Below, in pieces: positions 35,197 to 42,877 of a stretch of 51,088 nt of DNA. The notes below the pieces were generated by a model. It ran no database searches. It was not told the origin of the DNA and saw only the letters and a list, made by a program, of their open reading frames with translations. This DNA comes from Scatomorpha sp964535405. GTDB lineage: Bacteria; Bacillota; Clostridia; Oscillospirales; Oscillospiraceae. The stretch is from the NCBI GenBank assembly GCA_964535405.1, contig CAZHUG010000008.1, forward strand, positions 1 through 51,088, in the 5' to 3' direction. The translations under genes and the position numbers were made by a program. Numbering within the stretch: position 1 is the first letter of the stretch; every line of letters begins with the position of its first letter.

Positions 35197-36723
35197 TTAC
35201 TCAGATGCTCCCTGCCGGGCTGCTTCCTGCTCCGCCAGGGCCTTCGCATCTTTATGGTTTTTGTGAATGGCTGTGACCAGGCAGAGCGCTGCAAATGCAA
35301 GGAAGAAAATGCAGATCGGTCTCGTTACAAATATCGCGTAGCTTCCCTTAGACATTATCAGGGCATTTCTGAAGTTTGTTTCGAATATGGGGCCCAGAAT
35401 AAAGCCGATTAGAATAGGAACCGTCGGAAAGCCGAGCTTGGGCAGAATGTATCCTATAAATGCGCAGATGATCATGACATATACGTCAAAGAATGAGTTA
35501 TTGATGGCGAAAGAGCCAATAACACAGAGGGCACCAACTATAGGAGTCAGACATTTTCCGGGTATTTCGACGATTTTCGAGAAGAATTTAATCAGGATCA
35601 TGCCGACAAGTCCCATTGCCAGGTTGGCGAAAAGGAAGGCCAGCATGGTGGGATACACAAAGTCCGCGTGCTCCGTGAACAGAGATGTTCCGGGTATGAG
35701 CCCCTGCATTATAAGTGCGCCAAGTATCACTGCGGTGGTGACATCGCCGGGTATTCCCAGCGTGAGCAGAGGAATGAAGGCGGCACCCGTAACGGCATTG
35801 TTTGCAACCTCGGAGGCGCAAACGCCGGACAGGCTGCCTTTTCCAATATTATCCTTGTCTTTAGAGCTGCGCTTTGCCTCGTTATAGTTCAAAAACGAAG
35901 CGATTGCAGAGCCGGTGCCGGGCATTGCGCCAATTACTATTCCGATGATAGAGCCTCTTATGAGGTTAAACGTCTCGCCAAAAAACTCCTTGAAGGTGAG
36001 AGATTCACCGGCAACGATTTTCACCGGGGTTTTGCCCTTGGCTGCGAATTGCTCTTCAAACTGAGTGAAAACCTGAGACATCGCGAACAAACCGATCATG
36101 CAGGGTACAAGGCGCAGGCCGTTAATAAGTTGAGTGCTTCCAAAGGTAAATCGAACGCAGCTTTCAATCTTGTCTATGCCGATAAAGCTCATGGCAATGC
36201 CAAGGCAGCCGGCGATCAGACCCTTTATGAGCGAGCCGGAGGACATGCTGATTATGATTGTCAGCCCGAAGAGCGCAAGACAGGCAAATTCGGGCGGGCC
36301 GAATTTGAGAGCAAATTTTGCAAGCTGCGGAGCTACGGTAATCAGTGCAGCAAACGAAGCCAGACCGCCAAATACAGAGGCCCAGAGCGCCATATCCAGC
36401 GCTTTTTTCGCTTTGCCCTGTTTTGCCAGCTCATAACCGTCAATCGCGGTGGCAGCTGCCGCCGGAGTACCGGGCGTTTTCATGAGTATTGCCGTTATGG
36501 AGCCGCCATAAATACCGCCGCAGTAGATTGCGATCAGCAGCACGAGAGAAGTGACAGGATCCATGGCAAACGTGAGCGGCAGCGCGAGGGCAACGCCCAT
36601 GGTGGCAGTAAGTCCCGGAAGAGCCCCGATTATGATTCCGACCGTCATTCCTGCAAACAGCACAAGCAGATTTGCAGGCGAGCAGAGCGTGATGATGCTG
36701 CCCCAAATTATATTCCAATCCAT
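35197..36723 (-). CDS. tctA: tripartite tricarboxylate-type transporter, large permease TctA
   Basis: A 508-residue protein with about eleven to twelve helices. The N-terminal signature GIIIGALPGLTATMGVALAL and its second-half counterpart IIGIVIGAMPGTGSAIASFL are diagnostic of TctA, as is YCGGIYGGSITAILMKTPGT. It forms the transport channel of the TTT system with TctB, driven by an ion gradient and fed by an extracytoplasmic binding lipoprotein. Substrates range from citrate to sugar acids and aromatics. Gene order is binding protein, TctB, TctA. GGGGGGAG precedes the ATG. Confidence 0.95.
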   Translation of the reverse strand: MDWNIIWGSIITLCSPANLLVLFAGMTVGIIIGALPGLTATMGVALALPLTFAMDPVTSLVLLIAIYCGGIYGGSITAILMKTPGTPAAAATAIDGYELAKQGKAKKALDMALWASVFGGLASFAALITVAPQLAKFALKFGPPEFACLALFGLTIIISMSSGSLIKGLIAGCLGIAMSFIGIDKIESCVRFTFGSTQLINGLRLVPCMIGLFAMSQVFTQFEEQFAAKGKTPVKIVAGESLTFKEFFGETFNLIRGSIIGIVIGAMPGTGSAIASFLNYNEAKRSSKDKDNIGKGSLSGVCASEVANNAVTGAAFIPLLTLGIPGDVTTAVILGALIMQGLIPGTSLFTEHADFVYPTMLAFLFANLAMGLVGMILIKFFSKIVEIPGKCLTPIVGALCVIGSFAINNSFFDVYVMIICAFIGYILPKLGFPTVPILIGFILGPIFETNFRNALIMSKGSYAIFVTRPICIFFLAFAALCLVTAIHKNHKDAKALAEQEAARQGASE

Positions 36724-36736
36724 GAGTTTCTCCCCC

Positions 36737-37231
36737 CTAAACCAGCCAGACGTTATGTGAGATCTGCACGCCCAGCGCTACTACGAATAGCAGGTACAGT
36801 GCAAGCGTGACACAAAACGTCAATATGACCGCGGTTTTTATGTTTAATTTTGTATACCAGAAGAGGAAGAGCATGTATATGGCGGTCATAGTAAAATATC
36901 CGACATATTTTGCCAGTACGGCGTAAACTGCAATGGCCACTACTACCACCAGCATGTGCCCGATATCTTCTTTGGCAATACCTTCAAATTCGTTCTTAGC
37001 CACTATTTGACGTTTCTCTTTTACCACGGCATCAGCCAAAAGCACGAGTCCCATCAGGAACATGAATCCAAATATAATGCTGGGAACAGTGCGGGAGTCT
37101 GTGCCGAAACCGGCGATAAAAGTGTTGACTTTAATATTTGCCCTTGAATAGTAAAAGAAGAAGGCAGATACAAAGCAAACCACGGCTCCGCAGATCATGT
37201 TTTTCTTATTAGTACTTAGCTGCGCTTTCAC
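36737..37231 (-). CDS. tctB: tripartite tricarboxylate-type transporter, small permease TctB
   Basis: A 164-residue four-helix membrane protein between TctC and TctA genes. The order of helices and the loop VPSIIFGFMFLMGLVLLADA fit the TctB family, which is poorly conserved in sequence. The start is GTG 37231 with GGGGTGATC upstream. Assignment rests mainly on size, topology and position. Confidence 0.88.
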   Translation of the reverse strand: MKAQLSTNKKNMICGAVVCFVSAFFFYYSRANIKVNTFIAGFGTDSRTVPSIIFGFMFLMGLVLLADAVVKEKRQIVAKNEFEGIAKEDIGHMLVVVVAIAVYAVLAKYVGYFTMTAIYMLFLFWYTKLNIKTAVILTFCVTLALYLLFVVALGVQISHNVWLV

Positions 37232-37268
37232 CAGATCACCCCTTTTAAGGTCCTAAACAATTAAAGTT

Positions 37269-37293
37269 GTGGGTGGGTTATTGACCCACCCAC
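37269..37293 (-). repeat. intercistronic hairpin between tctC and tctB
   Basis: GTGGGTGGGT (37269-37278) pairs perfectly with ACCCACCCAC (37284-37293) around five bases, 29 bases after the tctC stop. Only a weak T-rich stretch follows on the minus strand. Such hairpins commonly protect or partly end the message so that the binding protein exceeds the permeases. Confidence 0.65.
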
Positions 37294-37321
37294 GGTTTAG
37301 ATTATTTTATAAGTAGCGTTC

Positions 37322-38320
37322 TCAGCCCTTGGCTTTTTCAAGCGTTTCGGAGAAGGTAGCGAAGTCTTCAAGGTTTTTGGCCTTATAATCCTCGCCGGAC
37401 TTGTATTCAACATAAACGCCCATGTCCTTGCACTTGGAAACGAAGTCCTCGTCAGTGATGACGGACTTGCACAGCTCGACAAGAGCTGCGCGAACATCCT
37501 CATCCATGCCAGTAGGGGCAATGAAGCCCTTCAAAACTGCATAGCTGTAGTCGTAACCCTGCTCGGAAAGAGTCGGGACGTCAGGCAGAAGCTCTACACG
37601 CTCATCTGTCATGGTTCCGATGACCTTAACTTCACCCGAGTTGTAGGCAGACAGCACTTCTGCGGGGTGAATAAACACATAATCGACGTGTTTTCCAAGA
37701 AGCTTGGCAACAGAGTCAGAGCCACCCTCGGTGGGGACGTAGTTAGACTCTATGTTCAGATCCATGAGCATTGTGAGTGCGGCGAAATAGTGTACGCCGC
37801 CGTTGGAAGCGCCCCAGGTCAGATCATTTTCGGCAACCCAATCGACGAACTCCTCCATGTTGTTTGCGGGGCAGTCTGCGTTGACGACGATGAGCAGCGG
37901 ATCCATATTGACCTGGCAGAGATAGTCGATGTCCGTCTCAATATCATAGGTGACATCGGAGAGAATCGGCTGGGTGCAGGTAGGCGCGGATGCGGCATAA
38001 ATCACGGTGTAGCCGTCGGGAGCCTTGGCCAGATACTCGGTAGTAGCCGGAACTCCGCCGCCACCGCCCTGATCAACTATGACAAACGGCTGGTCGCAAT
38101 ATTTTTTTGCAACCTCGGCAAAAAGACGGGCGGCGAGGTCACTTGAGCCGCCGGCCGCGAATGGAACAACCAGTGTGATCTCCTTGGTTGGAAAATCAAC
38201 CTTGCTCGGCCCGGCGGACTGACTGGGGGTCGGTGTTGCTGAGGGCTCTGAGCCACAGGCGGATAAAAGGGAGAGAGCGAGGGTCAGCACGACAACTAAT
38301 GCAATGATCCTTTTTTTCAT
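37322..38320 (-). CDS. tctC: TTT-type solute-binding lipoprotein (TctC/Bug family)
   Basis: A 332-residue binding protein. ATG 38320 (MKKRIIALV) follows GGAGGAAAG; the longer frame from 38365 has no ribosome site. The lipobox is LLSAC (Cys ~21), followed by a Ser/Pro/Thr linker. The body starts KEITLVVPFAAGGSSDLAAR, the typical Bug-family opening that binds the ligand's carboxylate through backbone and Ser contacts, with GGGGVPATTEYLAKAPDGYT after it. It delivers a carboxylated substrate, plausibly a sugar acid, to TctAB. Confidence 0.94.
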   Translation of the reverse strand: MKKRIIALVVVLTLALSLLSACGSEPSATPTPSQSAGPSKVDFPTKEITLVVPFAAGGSSDLAARLFAEVAKKYCDQPFVIVDQGGGGGVPATTEYLAKAPDGYTVIYAASAPTCTQPILSDVTYDIETDIDYLCQVNMDPLLIVVNADCPANNMEEFVDWVAENDLTWGASNGGVHYFAALTMLMDLNIESNYVPTEGGSDSVAKLLGKHVDYVFIHPAEVLSAYNSGEVKVIGTMTDERVELLPDVPTLSEQGYDYSYAVLKGFIAPTGMDEDVRAALVELCKSVITDEDFVSKCKDMGVYVEYKSGEDYKAKNLEDFATFSETLEKAKG

Positions 38321-38365
38321 TTTCTTTCCTCCAAAATTTAAATCTGCGACTTCGCAGGGTTTCAC

Positions 38366-39688
38366 TTATTTGGCGCCATTGGCAGCATTCATGAACTTCC
38401 TGTGGAACTGAGTAACGAGTGCGTTTGTGGTGTATTCACCGAGCAGAGAGGGAGGCGCGGTCACTACCACACGGTCGGTCATATCCTTAAACTCCGGCTC
38501 CATGAGCATTTTGTCTACATACGGCCAGACATACTCGCTCTGGAAGTTGCAAATTATGAGGCGCGTATCGGGGAGATTGGAGTCGCGCAGTACACGGAGA
38601 TTGTGACGAATGCCGTCCAGGCCGTCCGATTTGCCGTCGGGTGAATAGCCGCGGTAGCGCAGGCAGTCCTTAGCGCGGGAGTAGGCAAAGCTGAGATCAC
38701 AGCCGGCTTCAACTGCGCTTAAATAATCATTTTGAACCATGTAGCCGCGAAGCTGGCTGAGGAAGGCGCAATCCCCGCTTGACTCGTAGGCCGATACAAG
38801 CTTGGACATGTGTTCGCTCTGCTCCTGGCGGAACATAACGAAGCTGTTTATGAAGGCAGGGCGCGCCTGAAGAGCGAGCTGAGTCTGATACGGCTCAAAC
38901 ATGAGCGTGAAATTCACGCGGTAGCCGTGCTCGCGGAGCATGAGCGCAAGATTGTGACCTCGGTAATAGTCTTCCACATTACCCTGGTTGTATCTGCGAC
39001 GGAAAAGCTTGTCCCCCGTTAGCAGCTCGTTTACGTTGCCGGAGCTTACAGCGCCGGTGTGAGGAACCTTGATAATCACGCGATGCTCGGAGAGAATTTC
39101 CTTGAAGCGGGCGGCCTCCTCGAGAATCTGGCTCTCGCTCGAGCCAAAGGGATCATTCAGCTCGACACTTATGTCACAGCCCGGGCCGAGTATATCCGCA
39201 ATAGCGCGCATGACCTCGTCCCTGTCTTTGAATTTGCCGCCAATATTGGCTTTGGGGTCGTTGAGGAACATGTTGTAAATTATAGCAGGGTTGCAGGTGA
39301 GATTAGATATCATGTTCTTTACATGCTCTACCTCATAGGGATTTGCAGAGTCTGCGGAGAAGAGCACGCGAGACGGGCGCTTCAGCTCGTTCTTATCGTA
39401 GGATATGTCGCGCTTCAGATCGGCTCTGAGCACATTTTCTCCATCGAGACTATATTCGACGCGATATCCCGCCGGAGTCTCGCCCGGGGCAACCTTGAAG
39501 TCGTCTATGACTTTTTTAAAGCTTTCCGTCACCCCAAATGCGCTGGGAGAGACCCGCCTGATATGATCACAGAGCTGGGCGGATATTTCATGATCGAGAA
39601 CACGGGACGCATATGTCTGCTCTGCCTGTATCATCGGTGTGGCATGTGTGAGTGCGGCGCTGATAGTGCACTTGAGAGAGTTTTGCAT
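38366..39688 (-). CDS. transaldolase-family protein, divergent
   Basis: A 440-residue protein, longer than ordinary transaldolases. The barrel core is visible from about residue 125: ISNLTCNPAIIYNMFL (TNPxI element), CDISVELNDPFGSSESQILE, then VIIKVPHTGAVSS with the Schiff-base lysine (~205), VNFTLMFEPYQTQLALQA and LIICNFQSEYVWPYVD. About 120 N-terminal residues precede the barrel and are not recognised. It probably catalyses an aldol transfer or cleavage on C4-C7 sugar phosphates with the neighbouring transketolase. GGAGG precedes the ATG. Confidence 0.8.
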   Translation of the reverse strand: MQNSLKCTISAALTHATPMIQAEQTYASRVLDHEISAQLCDHIRRVSPSAFGVTESFKKVIDDFKVAPGETPAGYRVEYSLDGENVLRADLKRDISYDKNELKRPSRVLFSADSANPYEVEHVKNMISNLTCNPAIIYNMFLNDPKANIGGKFKDRDEVMRAIADILGPGCDISVELNDPFGSSESQILEEAARFKEILSEHRVIIKVPHTGAVSSGNVNELLTGDKLFRRRYNQGNVEDYYRGHNLALMLREHGYRVNFTLMFEPYQTQLALQARPAFINSFVMFRQEQSEHMSKLVSAYESSGDCAFLSQLRGYMVQNDYLSAVEAGCDLSFAYSRAKDCLRYRGYSPDGKSDGLDGIRHNLRVLRDSNLPDTRLIICNFQSEYVWPYVDKMLMEPEFKDMTDRVVVTAPPSLLGEYTTNALVTQFHRKFMNAANGAK

Positions 39689-39699
39689 TTGCTGCCTCC

Positions 39700-40665
39700 T
39701 TACTTTTTTGCTATCGTCTCTTTAACCTTGTTTGCGATATCTGTGGCTGTCAGCCCGAAGCGTTCCATGAGCAGCGGGGTGAAACCGACCTCGCCATATA
39801 TATCCTGTATGCCGATGCGTCCCATAGGCACGGGACAGTCCTCGCAGACGACCTGCGCGACTGCCGCGCCGAGTCCGCCGACCACGTTGTGGTTCTCTGC
39901 GGTCACAATGGCTCCGGTATCCCTGGCTGCCGCGAGCACAGCCTCGCGGTCTACGGGCTTAATTGTAAACATATCCAGCACACGAACGCCTATCCCCTGC
40001 TCACTGAGGATGTCTGCGGCCTTCACTGCCTCCACAACCTCAAGACCGCTGGCAATGATGGTTGCGTCCCTGCCGTCTCTGAGCTTCACGGCCTTTCCAA
40101 TTTCAAAGCTGCTGCCCTGTGTGTAGATTTTGGGCGTTGCCAGCCTGAAGAGGCGCAGGTAGAACATGCCGTAGCTGCTTGCGATTTTGGGCAGCAGGTC
40201 GAGCAGCATCGCGGAGTCGCTCGGCTCGACAATAGTCATGCCGGGCACTGCACTCATGAGCGCGATGTCCTCGTTGGCCTGGTGGGTGCCGCCGTTCAGG
40301 CCGGAACCGACACCGGGATCGCTGCCTACGACCTTGACGTTCAACTGTGCGTATCCCCCGCTCATATAAACCTGATCGAATGCGCGGCGGGAGGCAAATG
40401 CTGCAAAGGAATGTGCAAAGGGTACGAATCCCTCGGCAGAGAGACCAGCCGCGACGCCCATCATGTTGCCTTCAGCTATGCCGCAGTCAACGATTCTGTC
40501 AGGGTAATCCGCGCGATACGGCAGAAGGCCGATTGCACGCATCAGATCAGCGTCAAGCGCCATGACGGGCTTGCCGGAGTCGATCATTCGCACAATCTCT
40601 TCGCTGTAGTAAGCTCGCATCTGCTTATCGTCTGCTGTTATGTTGTCTAAAAGCGTCACATTCAT
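39700..40665 (-). CDS. transketolase C-terminal subunit
   Basis: A 321-residue half-transketolase with the pyrimidine-binding and C-terminal domains. RIVDCGIAEGNMMGVAAGLS contains the catalytic Glu that activates thiamine diphosphate; FVPFAHSFAAFASRRAFDQV and THQANEDIALMSAVPGMTIV follow, and a C-terminal domain GSSFEIGKAVKLRDGRDATI. The split arrangement is common in Firmicutes and archaea. Its start overlaps the end of the N-terminal subunit gene by 4 bases; AAGGAG lies upstream. Confidence 0.95.
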   Translation of the reverse strand: MNVTLLDNITADDKQMRAYYSEEIVRMIDSGKPVMALDADLMRAIGLLPYRADYPDRIVDCGIAEGNMMGVAAGLSAEGFVPFAHSFAAFASRRAFDQVYMSGGYAQLNVKVVGSDPGVGSGLNGGTHQANEDIALMSAVPGMTIVEPSDSAMLLDLLPKIASSYGMFYLRLFRLATPKIYTQGSSFEIGKAVKLRDGRDATIIASGLEVVEAVKAADILSEQGIGVRVLDMFTIKPVDREAVLAAARDTGAIVTAENHNVVGGLGAAVAQVVCEDCPVPMGRIGIQDIYGEVGFTPLLMERFGLTATDIANKVKETIAKK

Positions 40666-41513
40666 AAAAGCATCTCCTTTTCTTCCAGGAGTGCGGCTAT
40701 CGTTGCGTCCGCAACCTCCGGGGAAACATTCATGTTGTGGTTAGTGGGGATGCCGGGGTCAAGAGCCGCGGCACAGCCCAGACCTTTGATGGTATGCAGA
40801 ACAATCAGTTTGGGCTTGTCCGTGTTTTTCTTGACCTGCTCAACTGCCCGGCAAATTGCTTCCACATCGTTTCCGTTTGCGACATCAACGGCCTCCCAGC
40901 CAAAGTTTTCAAATTTTTCCCGCACATCACCGAGCGGCAGCACTTCGTCTGTGCGTCCATCGAGCTGATAGCCGTTTGCATCCACGAAAACTATAAGCCT
41001 GTCAAGCTTCTTTGCCGGGGCAAACAGTGCGCATTCCCAAACCTGCCCCTCGCCCAGCTCTCCGTCGCCTAATATTATATAGGTGTAGTTATCAATGTTT
41101 TTGAGCTTGCAGCCGTAGGCAATGCCGAGGCCGCTTGAAAAGCCCTGACCAAGTGAACCCGTGGTCATATCGACGCCGGGGGTTCTGTTCCTGTCCGTGT
41201 GGCTGGGCAGACGGGTGCCGATGCGGTTTATTGTCTTGAGCTCTTCAATTTCAAAAAAGCCCTTGAGTGCGAGCGAGGCGTACATGGCGGGGCCGGAGTG
41301 GCCTTTTGAAACTACAATTCTGTCGCGTTGCTCCATACGCGGGTTCTCGGGGTCAATCTTCATCAGTTTGCCATACAGGCAGGCCATGAGGTCGCAAATT
41401 GACATGCTACCCCCGACGTGACCGACGCCAATGGCCTTGAACTGCTCCATGCACTGTATGCGGATATCTATTGCGAGCGACTTAAGCTCATTTACTTCTT
41501 GCTTCGAAAGCAT
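40662..41513 (-). CDS. transketolase N-terminal subunit
   Basis: A 283-residue ThDP-binding half. ATG 41513 (MLSKQEVNELK) is chosen because GGAGG lies eight bases upstream; the frame is open to 41537. IGVGHVGGSMSICDLMACLY, VVSKGHSGPAMYASLA and TTGSLGQGFSSGLGIAYG form the active-site entrance. ILGDGELGEGQVWECALFA with GDG and VFVDANGYQLDG bind Mg2+-ThDP. With the C-terminal subunit it forms the heterotetramer that moves two-carbon units among ketose and aldose phosphates. Confidence 0.95.
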   Translation of the reverse strand: MLSKQEVNELKSLAIDIRIQCMEQFKAIGVGHVGGSMSICDLMACLYGKLMKIDPENPRMEQRDRIVVSKGHSGPAMYASLALKGFFEIEELKTINRIGTRLPSHTDRNRTPGVDMTTGSLGQGFSSGLGIAYGCKLKNIDNYTYIILGDGELGEGQVWECALFAPAKKLDRLIVFVDANGYQLDGRTDEVLPLGDVREKFENFGWEAVDVANGNDVEAICRAVEQVKKNTDKPKLIVLHTIKGLGCAAALDPGIPTNHNMNVSPEVADATIAALLEEKEMLL

Positions 41514-41540
41514 TTCTCTTACCTCCATACCGTCCACTAA

Positions 41541-42464
41541 TCAGAGCGATGCCTTGAGCTCGGCATGCATTCTATTGATTTTCTCTATCTGGCGCAAAAC
41601 GTTTTGCTCCTCCTCCGGACTGATTAAGTCCTGCGGCGCTATCACGCGCTTGTCTGTATAGCCCAGGGTGGAGATGGCAAACTTATTGACCGCCGTGACG
41701 CTCCTGGACATGGCGAGCATTTTGCCGACTTCCTCGAGAATTATCTCGTATTTTTTGCACAGACCGATATCCTCCGAAACCCCTGCCTCATAGGCCTCAA
41801 CGTATAATTGGGGAAACAGTGGAGAGGCCGCGGGGACAGTCCCGTCCGCGCCAAGAAGAACTCCGCTGATAAAATATGGGTTCAAGCCCTGAAGCACCGA
41901 CGTTTCCGTCGACTCCAGCTTACGAAGAATATTAAGGAAGTCTCCGAATGCGCCGGAGCTGTCCTTGTATGCACGAACCTTGTCCAGCTGGCAGATTTCA
42001 AGCACTGTGGCGGGCGCAAGGCTCAGACCTGTAAACGGAGGAATGTTGTATACGACCAGATCCGCGCTGGTTTCGCGAGAGATTTGCTCAAAGTGCCTTA
42101 TTGTTTCAGACTGAGAGGTGTGTCGCGCGTAGAAAATAGAGGTTATGACAGCACAGTCCCCGCCCAGATCCTCCATGCGTTTTATGTTGTCGATTACGCG
42201 CCTTGTGCTTGTGTCCATAACGCCGCAGAGCACAGGTACGCGCTTTCCGCACTGGTCAAGCGCAATGCTGATTGCCCTGTCGCGCTCAGCCTGAGTCAAT
42301 GCCAGGCTCTCTCCATTGCTGCCGGCGACAAACATTGCGTGGACCCCACCATCGATGCAATGATCAATCAGGGATCTGAAACCATGCTCATCAACCCTCT
42401 CTCTCTCATCCACCGGGGTAATGATCGGCGGGATAACGCCATGATATTTTTTGCTTCTCCTCAT
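41541..42464 (-). CDS. DapA/NAL-family aldolase
   Basis: A 307-residue class I aldolase/synthase. GVIPPIITPVDERERVDEHG opens it; FVAGSNGESLAL replaces the GTTGE motif, VVYNIPPFTG holds the catalytic Tyr, and RAYKDSSGAFGDF the Schiff-base Lys (~168). Members include dihydrodipicolinate synthase, N-acetylneuraminate lyase and 2-keto-3-deoxy-sugar-acid aldolases/dehydratases. Placed first in an operon with sugar-acid dehydratases and transporter, a 2-keto-3-deoxy acid is the likelier substrate. GAGGAGG precedes the ATG. Confidence 0.92.
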   Translation of the reverse strand: MRRSKKYHGVIPPIITPVDERERVDEHGFRSLIDHCIDGGVHAMFVAGSNGESLALTQAERDRAISIALDQCGKRVPVLCGVMDTSTRRVIDNIKRMEDLGGDCAVITSIFYARHTSQSETIRHFEQISRETSADLVVYNIPPFTGLSLAPATVLEICQLDKVRAYKDSSGAFGDFLNILRKLESTETSVLQGLNPYFISGVLLGADGTVPAASPLFPQLYVEAYEAGVSEDIGLCKKYEIILEEVGKMLAMSRSVTAVNKFAISTLGYTDKRVIAPQDLISPEEEQNVLRQIEKINRMHAELKASL

Positions 42465-42877
42465 ATTGAGCCCTCCTCTTTCTGGATTTGTAGATAGTCA
42501 ATAAATACAGCTTTGCTCATTTGTGCATGTTGTTGAAGTTGCCTATTTCGCATGCAATTATGTGTTCAATTTAAGTTAAATTATACATTGGATATACATG
42601 AACAAATGCGCTATTTTGAGATAACGATTGCGTTATTCCAAGTCTCTTGCTAATTGTGCTTTGCTTAGCTAAATTCTGGTAAAATAATTCAACAATCTGG
42701 CATAAATAGAAAATTATTCATGAATGTTATTGAAATAGTTCGAGCGCAAACCAAATTTGAGCAAATCTACGCAAACGTTTGCATCTTTTTCCATTGCTTA
42801 TGTGACAAGAAATTAATACAATTTGAGTAGACGGCAGCCTTGGTTTTAGTAAAGATGTTTTGAGAAAGGAAATGGCA
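42465..42877. promoter_or_regulatory. divergent control region of the element cargo
   Basis: A 413-base, AT-rich gap between the leftward aldolase operon and the rightward larA-lacI pair. On the minus strand TATAAT lies at 42580-42585, about 115 bases before the aldolase start, without a good -35. No ORF or tRNA was seen. A perfect palindrome at 42771-42782 is listed separately. Confidence 0.5.
42771..42782. promoter_or_regulatory. candidate LacI-family operator
   Basis: GCAAACGTTTGC is a perfect 12-bp palindrome with the central CG typical of LacI/GalR operators, about 95 bases before the rightward larA-like gene and 307 before the leftward operon. The surrounding bases also come close to a CcpA cre site (ATGCAAACGTTTGCG), so catabolite control is an alternative. 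The LacI gene is 1.6 kb downstream. Confidence 0.65.

Noticed and set aside
35668..36810. 380-residue plus-strand frame
   Set aside because: Antisense of tctA, with arginine- and cysteine-rich nonsense composition.
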